In this document: positions 53,505 through 63,123 of the stretch, piece after piece
How the letters are laid out: the number at the start of each line of letters is the position of its first letter
Numbering within the stretch: position 1 is the stretch's first letter
Source of the DNA: Gaiellasilicea sp963763755
GTDB lineage: Bacteria; Actinomycetota; Thermoleophilia; Gaiellales; Gaiellaceae
Reading direction: 5' to 3'
DNA length: 64,000 nt
Assembly: GCA_963763755.1 (NCBI GenBank)
Contig: CAVXQE010000012.1
Location: forward strand, 248,001-312,000
Notes under the pieces: generated by a model
The model's input: the letters and a program-made list of their open reading frames with translations, nothing else
What the model was told of the DNA's origin: nothing
The model's database searches: none
Translations under genes and position numbers: made by a program

Positions 53505-54624
53505 CTACGCCGAACGGCGCTCGTCGGCCGACTCCTCCCCGCGCCGCAGGCGGCGCGGATTGTTCAGCTTCACGATCTCGAGCACGTACACGACGTAGAG
53601 GGACATCGCGATCGCGACGAGCGCGATTCGCCGCGACTGCGACCGTCTCCCACAGGTGCCACACACCGCCCTCGCGGAACGGGATGAAGCGCGTCGCCAA
53701 CGCGGCGCCGGCGAGCGCGGCGCACCACGCCCACATCGTCACCGCAGCCCGGCGCTGGGAGAAGCCCCGCCGGAGAAACCGGAAATGCAGGTGGGCCTGG
53801 TCCGGCGCCGAGACACGCTGGCCGTGCTTGAGCCGGCGCGCGACGACGAACGACGTGTCGAGGATCGGGACGGCGAGGACGAGCAGCGGCAGCAGCAGCA
53901 CGACCGTCGAGGCCGTCTTCAGGAGCCCCTGCACCGACACCGCCGCGAGCAGGAAGCCGAGCACGAGTGCACCCGAGTCGCCCATGAAGATCCGGGCAGG
54001 GAAGAAGTTGTGGCGGAGGAAGCCGATGCACGCCCCGGCGACGATCGCCGAGAGGATCGCGGGATCGATCGTCCCGAGCGAGAGCGAGAGCACGGCGAAG
54101 GTGACGCCGGCGATCGCGCAGACGCCGGCCGCCAGGCCGTCCATCCCGTCGAGGAAGTTGACCATGTTCATCACGGCGACGATCCAGAGCATCGTCAGCG
54201 GGACGCCGACCGCCGCCGGCAGATCGACCGGGCCGAGAAACGGGAACGTGAAGTGGTCGATCCAGACGCCGAAGAACGGTGGGATCGCGGCGGCGACGAG
54301 CTGGCCGGCGAGCTTGCGGCCCGGCGCGAGCCCACGGAAGTCGTCGATCGCGCCGACGACGGTCGCGACCGCGGCGCCGAGCAGCACTCCCCGCGTTTCC
54401 CGCCCGAGCTCGAGGAACGCGAGCGCGGGCACGAAGATCCCGAAGAAGAGAGCGAGCCCGCCGAGACGCGGGATCGGGTTGACGTTCAGCCGGCGACTGT
54501 CCGGACGATCGACGACGCCGAGGAGCCGGGCCATGCCACCCACCGCGGGCGTCAGCAGGATCACGATCAGGAACGCGACGGCGGCGCCGTAGAGAACCTC
54601 GGGATGCTCCCGAAGCGCGCTCAT
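53505..54624 (-). CDS. wecA: Undecaprenyl-phosphate GlcNAc-1-phosphate transferase (WecA/TagO family)
   Basis: About 372 residues with one frame break near 53628 (an extra A). Multi-helix membrane protein of the MraY/WecA superfamily: RRLNVNPIPRLGGLALFFGI, VMNMVNFLDGMDGLAAG, FFPARIFMGDSGALVLGFLL (catalytic Asp motif) and the DQAHLHFRFLRRGFSQRRA loop with His residues. It loads GlcNAc-phosphate on the lipid carrier to start teichoic-acid-like or other wall polymers. The corrected C-terminus is IALVAIAMSLYVVYVLEIVK. WecA beside upp and atp is a common actinobacterial arrangement. Confidence 0.85.
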
Positions 54625-54631
54625 CCCATCG

Positions 54632-55267
54632 TTACTTCGTCCCGTACAGCCGGTCGCCTGCGTCGCCCAGGCCCGGGACGATGTAGCCCTTGTCGTTCAG
54701 CTCGCGGTCGATCGCCGCGCACACGATGTGAACGTCGGGATGCTCCTCGTGCACGCGCTCGATCCCTTCCGGCGCCGCGACGAGGCACACGAGCGTCACC
54801 GAGCGCGCTCCGGCCGCCTTCACCGCGGCGACGGCCGCCACGCTCGAGTTCCCGGTCGCGAGCATCGGGTCGAGGACGATCGCGTCACGCTCGGCCAGGT
54901 CGTCGGGCAGCTTGACGTAGTACTCGACCGGCAGGAGCGTCTCCTCGTCGCGATAGAGGCCGATGAAGCCGACCCGTGCGCTCGAGATGAGCGAGAGGAC
55001 GCCCTCGAGCATCCCGAGGCCCGCTCGCAGGACCGGGTTCACGGCGACCTTCTTGCCCGAGATCCGCTGCGCCTGCATCCGTTCGAGCGGCGTCTCGATC
55101 TCGACCGGCTCGGTCGGGAAGTCCTTCGTCGCCTCGTAGGTGAGGAGCAGCGTCAGCTCGTTCACGAGCTTGCGGAAGTGGACGGTCGGCGTCTCCCGGT
55201 CGCGCAGGTACGAGAGCTTGTGCTGGACCAGCGGGTGATCGACCTGCGTGACCTTCCCTGCGCTCAC
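54632..55267 (-). CDS. upp: Uracil phosphoribosyltransferase
   Basis: 211 residues from a GTG overlapping the glyA stop (GTGA). VDHPLVQHKLSYLRDRETPT, NPVLRAGLGMLEGVLSLI, the PRPP loop DPMLATGNSSVAAV and the C-terminal uracil-binding YIVPGLGDAGDRLYGT are all present. It salvages uracil to UMP. Confidence 0.95.
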   Translation of the reverse strand: MSAGKVTQVDHPLVQHKLSYLRDRETPTVHFRKLVNELTLLLTYEATKDFPTEPVEIETPLERMQAQRISGKKVAVNPVLRAGLGMLEGVLSLISSARVGFIGLYRDEETLLPVEYYVKLPDDLAERDAIVLDPMLATGNSSVAAVAAVKAAGARSVTLVCLVAAPEGIERVHEEHPDVHIVCAAIDRELNDKGYIVPGLGDAGDRLYGTK

Positions 55268-56551
55268 GCGTAGGCCGTGTAGCCGCGGAACCCCGGGTAG
55301 AGCGGCCGCTTCGCGCACAGCGCCTCGGCGCGGTCGGCGAGCTCGCCGAGATCGCTGTCACCGAGAGCGCCGGCGATGATCCGGCCCACCTCGCGGAAAT
55401 CCTCCTCGTCGAAGCCGCGCATCGTCGCCGCCGGTGTGCCGATCCGGACCCCTGAGGCGACGGTCGGCGGACGCTCGTCGAAGGGCACGGTGTTCCGGTT
55501 CACGGTCAGCTTGACCTCGTGCAGACGTTCCTCGGCGTCCTTGCCGGTCCAGTCCGTCTCTGCGCAGGTCGAGCTGGAGGAGATGCGTGTCGGTGCCGCC
55601 GGTGAGCACGTCGAGGCCGCTCGTCATCAGCTCGTCCGAGAGCGCGTCGGCGTTCGCACGCACCTGCTCCTGGTAGGAGCGAAATGCCTCGGAGCCGGCG
55701 ATCTTGAAGCACGCCGCCTTCGCGGCGATCACGTGCATCAGCGGCCCGCCCTGCATCCCGGGGAAGACTGCCCGGTCGACGGCCTGCGCGTGCTCCTCGC
55801 GGCAGAGGACGAAGCCCGCGCGCGGGCCGGCGAGGGTCTTGTGCGTCGTCGAGGTGACGATGTCGCAGTGCTCGACCGGGTTCGGGTGGAGTCCGGCAGC
55901 GACCAGGCCCGAGAAGTGCGCCATGTCGCACATCAGCAGCGCGTCGACCTCATCCGCGATCTTCCGGAACTCCGCGGTGTCGACCGTGCGCGGGTACGCG
56001 GAGCCACCGCAGACGATCAGCTTCGGCCGGTGCTTCTTGGCGACCGCGAGCACCTCGTCGTAGTCGACCATGTCGGTCCGGCGCGAGACGCCGTACGAGG
56101 CGATCGTGTAGAGCCGCCCCGAGAAGTTGACCTTCAGCCCGTGCGTGAGATGGCCGCCGTGGTCGAGCCGGAGGCCGAGGATCGTGTCGCCCGGCTGCAG
56201 GAGCGCGAAGTACGCGGCCATGTTCGCCTGCGCGCCGGCGTGCGGCTGAACGTTGGCGTGGTCGGCGCCGAACAGTTCCTTCGCGCGATCGATCGCCAGC
56301 TGCTCGATCTCGTCGACGACCTCGCAGCCACCGTAGTAGCGGCGGCCGGGATAGCCCTCGGCGTACTTGTTCGTCGGCACCGAGCCGACAGCCTCGAGCA
56401 CGCTCGGCCAGGTGAAGTTCTCGGACGCGATCAACTCGATCTGCGCGCGCTGCCGCTCGAGCTCGCGGCCGAGGAGGGAAGCGATTTCCGGATCGACGTC
56501 GGCGAGGCCGGCGGTTCGAAGGTGATCGAGCGTTTCCTGGGCGACGGCCAT
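55264..56551 (-). CDS. glyA: Serine hydroxymethyltransferase
   Basis: About 428 residues with one frame break near 55545. IELIASENFTWPSVLEAVGS, NKYAEGYPGRRYYGGCEVVD, the PLP lysine in VTSTTHKTLAGPRAG, and after the break LTVNRNTVPFDERPPTVASG and GVRIGTPAATMRGFDEEDF. It makes glycine and methylene-tetrahydrofolate from serine, supplying one-carbon units used in part by MetH. Translationally coupled to upp. Confidence 0.93.
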
Positions 56552-56585
56552 GCCTGGTCCTCCTCAGCTGCGGGATGACTCGATG

Positions 56586-57189
56586 CTAGAGCACCGACCC
56601 GACGAGCCGGAGCGCTTCGTCGGCCGAGACGGCGCCCTCGCGCAACACCACCGGCTCCGGAGCCGGTGAAGTCGATCACCGTCGAGGGCGTCCCCGGCAG
56701 CGGGCCGACGTCGACGATCGCATCGACGGCTGCGCGGATCTCTTCAGGCACCTCGTCGACCGTCGCCGGGTCCGGGCCGCCCGGCAGGTTCGCGCTCGTC
56801 GCGACCATCGCACCGAGACTGGCCAGCAGGTCGCGCGCCTCCCCGTCGAGCAAGGGGACGCGCGCGCCGATCGTGTCGGGCCGCGCACCCGAGAGCCAGC
56901 GGAAGCGTCGCGCGGGGTTCGGCAGGACAAGCGTCAGCGGCCCCGGCAGGAGCGCTCGTGCAATCAGCGCCGCGCGGCCGCGAAGCTCCGGCACGCACTC
57001 CAGCAGCATGTCGACGCTGTCGGCGACGAGCGCCGTCGGCTGGATCTCCTCACGTCCCTTCGCCCTGTACAGCCTCCGCACCGGCCCCTCGGAGTACGCG
57101 CTCGCCGCGAGGCCGTAGACGGTGTCGGTCGGCACGATCGCGAGCCGGCCGGCGCGGATCGCTTCGACGGCGGCCTCGACCTCAGACAC
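56586..57189 (-). CDS. tsaC: L-threonylcarbamoyladenylate synthase (Sua5/YrdC)
   Basis: About 200 residues with one frame break at 56658, in the middle of a perfect 20-bp palindrome (56649-56668). GRLAIVPTDTVYGLAASAYS, the KGREEIQPTALV nucleotide-binding segment, ALLPGPLTLVLPN and VATSANLPGGPDPATVDEV are YrdC signatures. It makes the activated intermediate for t6A37 of tRNA. The corrected tail reads EPVVLREGAVSADEALRLVG. The GTG start lies inside the end of prmC. Confidence 0.9.
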
Positions 57190-58006
57190 GGCGTCCCTCG
57201 ACCACGCGGTCGCGCCCGGTCAGGTCCGGGGTCGTGGAGACGTCGGCGTAGCCGAGCCCGTCGAGCAGCGCCGCGGTCGCGGACGCCTGCCCGTCGCCCA
57301 CCTCGAGCACGATCCGGCCACCGGGCACGAGCACCTCCAGTGCGGCGCGGGCGACTGCCTCGGTGGCGCCGCTGCCGACGAGCGCGAGATGAGGCTCGTA
57401 CTCGCGGACGTCCGGCATCAGCGTCGGGAGCTCGTCCGGCTCGACGTAGGGCGGGTTCGAGACGACGAGGTCGTACGGGCCGCCCGGCAGGCCCGCCCTC
57501 AGGTCGTGCTCGAGCAGCTCGATCGTCAGCCCGGTCCGCGCGGCGTTCTCGCCGGCCAGCGCGAGCGCATCGGGAGAGACGTCGATCGCGGTCACGCGCG
57601 AGTCGGGATGCTCGTCGGCGATCGCGAGTGCGATCGCACCGCTACCCGTGCCGACGTCGAGCACCCGCGGTGCCTCGAGCCCGCGCAGAAGGGCGAGAGC
57701 GCGTTCGACGACGATCTCCGTCTCGGGTCGCGGGATCAGCGCCCGCCGGTCGACTGCGAGCGTCAGCCGGCGGAACCCCCACTCGCCGAGGATGTAGGCG
57801 ACGGGCTCGCGGCGTGCGCGGCGCGCGACGAGCTCGCGGTAGCCGTCGAGCTCGCGGTTCTCGAGCGGCCGGTCGAAGTCGGTGTAGAGCTCGATCCGCT
57901 CTCGTCCGAGCGTGTGCGCGAGCAGCAGCTCCGCATCGAGCCGCGCGGTCTCCGAGGTCTTGCCGAGATGCTCGGTCGCGCGCCGGAGCACCTCGCCGAC
58001 GGTCAC
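57182..58006 (-). CDS. prmC: Release factor glutamine methyltransferase
   Basis: 274 residues from a GTG overlapping the prfA stop. The helical N-terminal domain (LDAELLLAHTLGRERIELYT) leads into RALIPRPETEIVVERAL, the SAM-binding VLDVGTGSGAIALAIADEHP and the catalytic NPPY in DLVVSNPPYVEPDEL. It methylates the Gln of the GGQ motif in PrfA, encoded just upstream. Confidence 0.95.
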   Translation of the reverse strand: MTVGEVLRRATEHLGKTSETARLDAELLLAHTLGRERIELYTDFDRPLENRELDGYRELVARRARREPVAYILGEWGFRRLTLAVDRRALIPRPETEIVVERALALLRGLEAPRVLDVGTGSGAIALAIADEHPDSRVTAIDVSPDALALAGENAARTGLTIELLEHDLRAGLPGGPYDLVVSNPPYVEPDELPTLMPDVREYEPHLALVGSGATEAVARAALEVLVPGGRIVLEVGDGQASATAALLDGLGYADVSTTPDLTGRDRVVEGRRV

Positions 58007-59043
58007 GCCTCGAGCGCCCGGCGCCTGTCCTCTGCCTGAAGCGCCTCCGTGAAGGCGTCGAGCCCGCCGGGAAGCACCTTCTCCAGGTTCACGGTCACCT
58101 TCACGCGGTGGTCGGTGGCGCGGCTGTCGGGATAGTTGTAGGTGCGGATCTTCTCGGCCCGCTCGCCGGATCCGATCTGCAGCTTCCGCGCTGCGGAGAG
58201 TGCCGCCTGCTGGCGCTCGCGCTCGGCCTCGTAGATTCGGGCGCGCAGCACGCGCAGCGCCTTCGCCTTGTTCTGCAGCTGCGACTTCTCGTCCTGCATC
58301 GCGACGACGATCCCCGTCGGCAGGTGCGTGATCCGGACCGCCGAGTCGGTCGTGTTGACGCTCTGGCCGCCCGGCCCGGTGGAGCGGTAGACGTCGATCT
58401 TGAGGTCGTTCTCGTCGATCTCGACGTCGACCTCCTCGACCTCGGGCATCACGGCGACGGTCGCGGTCGAGGTGTGGATCCGACCCTGCGATTCGGTCTC
58501 CGGCACGCGCTGGACGCGGTGCGTACCACCCTCGTACTTGAAGATCGAGAAGGCGCCGTCTCCCTTGATCGCGAAGACGACCTCCTTGAATCCGCCCGTC
58601 TCGCTCTCGTTCGCCGAGAGCAGCTCGGTCTTGAAGCCGCGGCTCTCCGCGTAGCGGGTCAGCATCCGGTACACGTCGCCGGCCCAGATCGCCGCCTCGT
58701 CGCCGCCGACGCCCTGACGGATCTCGACGATCACGTCCTTCTGGTCGGCCGGATCGTTCTCGACGAGCGCGAGCTTGAGCTCCTCCTCGATCTCGGCGAG
58801 CCGCGTCTCCGACTCGGCCACGAGCTCCTTCAGCTCGGGATCGGCGAGCGATGCCGTCACGTCCTCCCGCATCGAGCGCCACTCCTGCGCCAGCTTGTAG
58901 GGCGTCTCGAGCTCCTTCAGGCGGCGGCCGACCTCGGCGGCCTCGCGGTGGTCGTTGTAGACCGACGGGTCCGACATGCGTTCCTGCACCTCGGTGTACG
59001 AGCGCTCGAGCTCGTCGATCAGGTTCTCGAATGTGTTCGACAC
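58003..59043 (-). CDS. prfA: Peptide chain release factor 1
   Basis: 346 residues, intact. VYRSTGPGGQSVNTTDSAVR carries the catalytic GGQ. The tripeptide codon-recognition region lies in GGTHRVQRVPETESQGRIHT. The N-terminal coiled coil is rich in E/L. It recognises UAA and UAG. First gene of the prfA-prmC-tsaC-glyA-upp string. Confidence 0.95.
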   Translation of the reverse strand: MSNTFENLIDELERSYTEVQERMSDPSVYNDHREAAEVGRRLKELETPYKLAQEWRSMREDVTASLADPELKELVAESETRLAEIEEELKLALVENDPADQKDVIVEIRQGVGGDEAAIWAGDVYRMLTRYAESRGFKTELLSANESETGGFKEVVFAIKGDGAFSIFKYEGGTHRVQRVPETESQGRIHTSTATVAVMPEVEEVDVEIDENDLKIDVYRSTGPGGQSVNTTDSAVRITHLPTGIVVAMQDEKSQLQNKAKALRVLRARIYEAERERQQAALSAARKLQIGSGERAEKIRTYNYPDSRATDHRVKVTVNLEKVLPGGLDAFTEALQAEDRRRALEA

Positions 59044-59120
59044 GGGTCGTAGGGTAGTGCAGCGATGAGTCCCGAGGACGTGCGCCGTGCCCCTTGCTCG
59101 ACCGTATCGATCGTGAAGGG

Positions 59121-59585
59121 ATGAGAGTCCGCCGCGCCGTCGCGGGCGACTCGGCGGCTGCGGCCGCCGTCGTCCGCGCGGTCTACGAGGAGTTCGGCTT
59201 CACCTGGGACGAGGCGGGCTATCACGCCGATCTTCGAGATGTCGAGGAGTCGTACGCGGCCTTCTTCGTCGCCGAGAACGACGGGCGCATCGTGGGGACA
59301 GCGGGTCTCACGAGCCACGGATCGCTGGAGCGGCTCTACGTGCTGGCGGAGGCGCGCGGAAGCGGCGCCGGGTCGGCTCTCCTCGCGGCGGTCGTCGCGG
59401 AGGCGCGCCGCCGGGGCCATGTCCAGCTCGAGATCTGGTCGGACAAGCGGTTCACCGACGCGCACCGGCTGTACGAGCGCCACGGCGCCCGCGTCGTCGG
59501 CGAGCGTGTGCACGACGACCCGGACGCGAGCCACGAGTGGGGCCTCGTCCTCGACCTCACCGACCCCGCTCCGAAAGAGACGTGA
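59121..59585 (+). CDS. GNAT-family N-acetyltransferase
   Basis: 154 residues from ATG 59121; a TTG at 59094 is an alternative. MRVRRAVAGDSAAAAAVVRA, FFVAENDGRIVGTAGLTSHG, then LERLYVLAEARGSGAGSALL is the acetyl-CoA pyrophosphate loop (R/Q-x-x-G-x-G/A), followed by IWSDKRFTDAHRLYERHGAR. Substrate unknown. It is a plus-strand insertion in an otherwise minus-strand housekeeping block and is followed at once by a strong hairpin and a RayT-like gene. Confidence 0.85.
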   Translation: MRVRRAVAGDSAAAAAVVRAVYEEFGFTWDEAGYHADLRDVEESYAAFFVAENDGRIVGTAGLTSHGSLERLYVLAEARGSGAGSALLAAVVAEARRRGHVQLEIWSDKRFTDAHRLYERHGARVVGERVHDDPDASHEWGLVLDLTDPAPKET

Positions 59586-59594
59586 CCGCAGCGC

Positions 59595-59623
59595 ACCCGT
59601 CCGGGGACTGTCCCCGGACGGGT
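59595..59623. terminator. Strong hairpin between GNAT gene and transposase
   Basis: Perfect 13-bp stem ACCCGTCCGGGGA around CTG, 9 bases beyond the GNAT stop. The centre GGGGACTGTCCCC belongs to the kind of REP-like hairpin often found next to Y1 REP transposases, so it may be both a terminator and a transposase recognition site. Confidence 0.65.
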
Positions 59624-59713
59624 CTCGGCGAGACATGTCCGGGCGTCAATCTTCTGTGCCGATTTGTCCACAGGGCTTGTTGTGGCGTGCTTCTGGCTCT
59701 AGCGTTGGGTGCG

Positions 59714-60145
59714 ATGGCTCGTCTGCCCCGCTCGACCTTTCCCGACTACGGCGTCTGGCACGCGACGACGCGCGGGGTCGAACGGCGAGCGGTCTACCTC
59801 GATCGCGACGACGGCCGTCGCTTCCTCGCCCAGCTCTGGCAGGCGGTCGAGCGGCTCGGGCTGCATGTCCACGCTCTCTGCCTGATGCCGAACCACTACC
59901 ACCTCGTCGTCCAGTGCCTGCGCGACTGCCTCTCGCGAGCGCTGCACCGCGTCAACGGCGTCTACGCCGAGGACTTCAACGCGAAGTACACCGCGCAGCG
60001 GCCACCTCTGGGGCGACCGCTTCGCGCTCTGGCAGGTGCGCGACGAAGAGCATCTCCGCGCGACCTGTGAGTACGTGCTGACAAATCCGGTCCGCGCCGG
60101 GCTCTGCGAGCGGACGGAAGACTGGCCGTGGTGCTGGAGCCGCTA
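59714..60145 (+). CDS. REP-associated Y1 (HUH) transposase, RayT-like
   Basis: From ATG 59714, with one frame break near 60000. ARLPRSTFPDYGVWHATTRG, the HUH pair in HALCLMPNHYHLVVQ, ALHRVNGVYAEDFNAKY, then after the break HLWGDRFALWQVRDEEHLRA and the catalytic Tyr in CEYVLTNPVRAGL. RayT proteins are single-copy domesticated relatives of IS200 transposases that act on REP hairpins. The frame stays open to 60623 inside the opposing OsmC gene, so the real C-terminus is unclear; the end given is where homology fades. It may be truncated. Confidence 0.75.
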
Positions 60146-60580
60146 CGCGTCGAGATCTGCGTCGAGCGTGATCTCCGGGACGCCGGCGAGCGCCTGCGAG
60201 ACCGGGCAGCCCTTCTTCGCCGCCTCGGCCGCCTCGCGGAAGCCGTCGGCGTCGAGGCCCGGCACTGTGCCGCGCACCGTGAGCGCGCTCTTCGTGATCC
60301 CGGTACCCGGCACGAAGGTCACGACAGCGGAAGTCTGGAGCCGATCAGGGGGAGTGCCGGCCTTTGCGAGACCGAGTGACAGCGCCATCGAGAAGCACGA
60401 GGCGTGCGCAGCCGCGATCAGCTCCTCCGGGCTCGTCTTCCCGCCCGACGCCTCCTCCGACCGCGCCGCCCAGCTCACATCGAGCGGCCCGAAGGCGCCC
60501 GAGCCGACCTCGTCGATCGTTCCCGACCCGCTCATCAGGTCACCGTTCCACGTCACCGACGCCCGGCGCTCAGCAGCCAT
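60143..60580 (-). CDS. OsmC-family peroxidase, copy 1
   Basis: 145 residues, intact. The two reactive cysteines lie in ELIAAAHASCFSMALSLGLA and AAKKGCPVSQALAG, the OsmC arrangement that reduces organic hydroperoxides with lipoylated or dithiol partners. ASVTWNGDLMSGSGTIDEVG forms the N-terminal strand region. It is followed on the plus strand by the end of the transposase, overlapping its 3' end. Confidence 0.9.
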   Translation of the reverse strand: MAAERRASVTWNGDLMSGSGTIDEVGSGAFGPLDVSWAARSEEASGGKTSPEELIAAAHASCFSMALSLGLAKAGTPPDRLQTSAVVTFVPGTGITKSALTVRGTVPGLDADGFREAAEAAKKGCPVSQALAGVPEITLDADLDA

Positions 60581-60591
60581 GTCCGCTCCTC

Positions 60592-61038
60592 CTAGTTCGA
60601 CTCGAGTACGGCTCGAACGCTAACTGAAGCGCTCGCCCGGATCAGAATCGAGAACGGACAGCCTTCGTCCGCTGCCTGCGCAGCTTGCTCCAGACCGGCC
60701 GCGTCGATTCCTTCAGCGCGGGCTCGTGCGTCGATCTCCGAGGCGACGATCAGGTGGCCCTTCTCCCCGACCTCGTCCATGGTCACTGTGCACGTGAGGT
60801 CGATCCGCTCGACCGTTCCGCCCGCCCTCGCGATCTCGCCTGCGAGTGACGTCACGTAGCACGTGGCGTGCGCCGCCGCGAGCAACTCCTCCGGGCTCGT
60901 CTTGACAGCAGCGTCGCTGATCCGCGATGGGAGGTCGACCGGCAGCTCGAACGCTCCCGTCCCCGCCGTCGCCACGCCCGAGCCGCGCGAGAGCGACCCT
61001 TCCCACGCCACCGACGCCTCGCGCTGGATTCGCGGCAT
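60592..61038 (-). CDS. OsmC-family peroxidase, copy 2
   Basis: 148 residues, intact. Cysteines lie in ELLAAAHATCYVTSLAGEIA and AADEGCPFSILIRA. It is a diverged paralogue of the next gene and lies 11 bases upstream of it. The ATG overlaps the DUF1385 stop (TAATG), so DUF1385 and the two OsmC genes form one unit. Two adjacent but clearly different OsmC proteins suggest distinct peroxide substrates. Confidence 0.9.
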   Translation of the reverse strand: MPRIQREASVAWEGSLSRGSGVATAGTGAFELPVDLPSRISDAAVKTSPEELLAAAHATCYVTSLAGEIARAGGTVERIDLTCTVTMDEVGEKGHLIVASEIDARARAEGIDAAGLEQAAQAADEGCPFSILIRASASVSVRAVLESN

Positions 61039-61953
61039 TAGGCCATGACCTCGACCTTGCGCTCGTCGGCCGTGATCGCGCCCTCACGGCGGAGCACCTC
61101 CTCGAGCGCACGGATCGAGACTTCGATCTGATCGAGAGACGGCTGGCGTGTGGTCAGCCGCTGGAGCCAGAGTCCCGGCGCGAGCAGCATCATCAGGATC
61201 GCGTTGTCCTGGTGCTTGCCGGCGAAGCGGATCAGCTCGTAGGCGAGGCCGGCGATCACCGGCAACAGCAGGATCGCGGCTCGTGATCAGCCAGTACCAG
61301 GCCGGCTGGCCGACGAACGCGAAGACGAAGATCCCGATCACCATCACCCAGAGCAAAAACGCGGTTCCGCAACGCGGGTGGATCAAACTGAACTTCTGCA
61401 CGTTCTCCGGCGTGAGCTCCTCGCCCGCCTCGTAGGCATTGATCGCCTTGTGCTCGGCAGCGTGGTACTGGAAGACGCGCCGCAGGTCGGGCAGGAGTGA
61501 GATCAGCAGCAGGTAGACGAGGAAGATCGAGACGCGGATCACGCCTTCGATGATCACGAAGGTGCCCGTGGTATCGATCGGCAGCCAGTTCGTGATCAGG
61601 GCGGGCGTCACCTTGAAGAGCATCAGCGCGAACCCGATCGCGATCGCGAACGAGAAGATGATCTGGCCGCGCCCGATCTCGGTCTGAACCTCACCCTCCG
61701 CCGCGTCCGGGTCCTGCGCGGCGTAGTTCGCGGAGATCGCCAGCGCCCGGAAGCCGATCGCCAGCGATTCGCCGAGTGCGATGACGCCTCGGATCACGGG
61801 CAGCCGGAAGATCCGGTTGCGCGCCATCGGGGAGCTGATTGCCGTGACGACCTGCGCGATCTGACCGTCCGGCTTGCGCACGGCGACAGCCCAATTCGAC
61901 GGGCTGCGCATCATCACGCCCTCCAGGACGGCCTGTCCCCCGATGTTTTTCAA
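61038..61953 (-). CDS. DUF1385 membrane protein
   Basis: About 304 residues with one frame break near 61281. KNIGGQAVLEGVMMRSPSNW is the family signature at the N-terminus. RVFQYHAAEHKAINAYEAGE, then IHPRCGTAFLLWVMVIGIFV carry the conserved His/Glu/Cys residues. Five or more membrane helices. Function unknown, but the family almost always lies between rpmE and prfA in Gram-positive-type genomes. The start is TTG. Confidence 0.85.
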
Positions 61954-61959
61954 GGCGCG

Positions 61960-62178
61960 CTAGCCGCGGCGGGTGCCGCCGGCCTTCTCCAGCCGGCGCT
62001 GGAAGCGCTCGACTCGGCCGCCGGCGTCCATCAACTTCTGCTTGCCCGTGTAGAACGGGTGGCAGGCCGAGCAGACGTCGACGTGGATCTCCGGCTGCGT
62101 CGAACGGGTCTCGAACTCGGCGCCGCAGGAGCAGCGGACGTGCGTGGATACGTACTCGGGATGGATTCCGGTCTTCAT
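61960..62178 (-). CDS. rpmE: 50S ribosomal protein L31, zinc-binding type
   Basis: 72 residues. MKTGIHPEYVSTHVRCSCGA then HVDVCSACHPFYTGKQKLMD gives the Cys-x-Cys and Cys-x2-Cys zinc ligands (C+ form). The start overlaps the stop of the upstream dehydratase gene (ATGA). Confidence 0.95.
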   Translation of the reverse strand: MKTGIHPEYVSTHVRCSCGAEFETRSTQPEIHVDVCSACHPFYTGKQKLMDAGGRVERFQRRLEKAGGTRRG

Positions 62179-63101
62179 CGCCGAGCCAGAATAGCAGAGG
62201 CAGTTTCGGCCGCTACGTTGCCACCGGAGACAACGATACCGATCGGACCATCCCCTGTTCGCCCGGCCAGGACCGCCGCGACAGCCACGGCTCCGGCCGG
62301 CTCGCACGCGAGCTTCGCATGCATGTAGAGGAACCGAAACGCGTCCTCGATCTCCTGTTCCGTCACGAGCATGCTCTCGACGTCGTGAGCCTGAAGGACG
62401 GCGAGCGCGGTCTCGCCCGCGAAGGGGCCGGAGAGGCCGTCCGCGATCGAGTCCGGCGTCACCGGCACGGACTTCCCGGCTGCGAGTGCGTCATGCACCG
62501 CGGTCGAGCGCTCCGGCTCGACCGCGATGACGTGCCGGTCGGGCGCCGCGGCGGCGACCCCGGCAACGAGCCCGCCCCCTCCTGTCGGCACGAGGATCGT
62601 CTCGATCTCGGGCGCGTCTTCGAGCAGTTCGAGCGCGAGCGTGCCCTGGCCGGCGATGACGAGCGGATCGTCGAACGGGTGCACGAGCGTCCGGCCCGTC
62701 TCCCGGATGTGCTCGTCGAGCCGGGCGAACGCCTCGACCGCGTCGGCGGCCTCGAGATCGACCTCGGCGCCGTACCCCCGTGTCGCCGCGACCTTCGCGG
62801 CGCTCGCGCTCGCATACATGACGACGAGGCAGTCGATCCCCTCGGCGGCCGCCCCCCAGGCCAGCGCCTGGGCGTGGTTTCCGGCCGAGATCCCGATCAC
62901 GCCGCGTGCCTTCTCGTCGGGGCTCAACGAGGCGAGCTTGTTCAGCACCCCGCGCGCCTTGAACGAGCCGGTCTTCTGGAAGAGCTCGGCTTTCAGCCAG
63001 ACGTGCTCGCCCAGCGTGCGTGAGGTGAACGTCGGCGTTCGGTGGACACGGCCACGGATCCGCTCCGCCGCAGCGAGCACGTCGTCGCGGGTCACCGGCA
63101 T
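62175..63101 (-). CDS. PLP-dependent threonine/serine dehydratase without ACT domain
   Basis: 308 residues, intact. PLP Lys in LKAELFQKTGSFKARGVLN, ISAGNHAQALAWGAAAEGID, and the Gly loop VPTGGGGLVAGVAAA. It ends shortly after IGIVVSGGNVAAETA, with no regulatory domain, unlike the enzyme at 25270-26468. Candidates are catabolic threonine dehydratase or serine racemase; the sequence does not decide. Coupled to rpmE. Confidence 0.85.
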   Translation of the reverse strand: MPVTRDDVLAAAERIRGRVHRTPTFTSRTLGEHVWLKAELFQKTGSFKARGVLNKLASLSPDEKARGVIGISAGNHAQALAWGAAAEGIDCLVVMYASASAAKVAATRGYGAEVDLEAADAVEAFARLDEHIRETGRTLVHPFDDPLVIAGQGTLALELLEDAPEIETILVPTGGGGLVAGVAAAAPDRHVIAVEPERSTAVHDALAAGKSVPVTPDSIADGLSGPFAGETALAVLQAHDVESMLVTEQEIEDAFRFLYMHAKLACEPAGAVAVAAVLAGRTGDGPIGIVVSGGNVAAETASAILARR

Positions 63102-63123
63102 TGAGGCATCGTAGACTCAGCCC

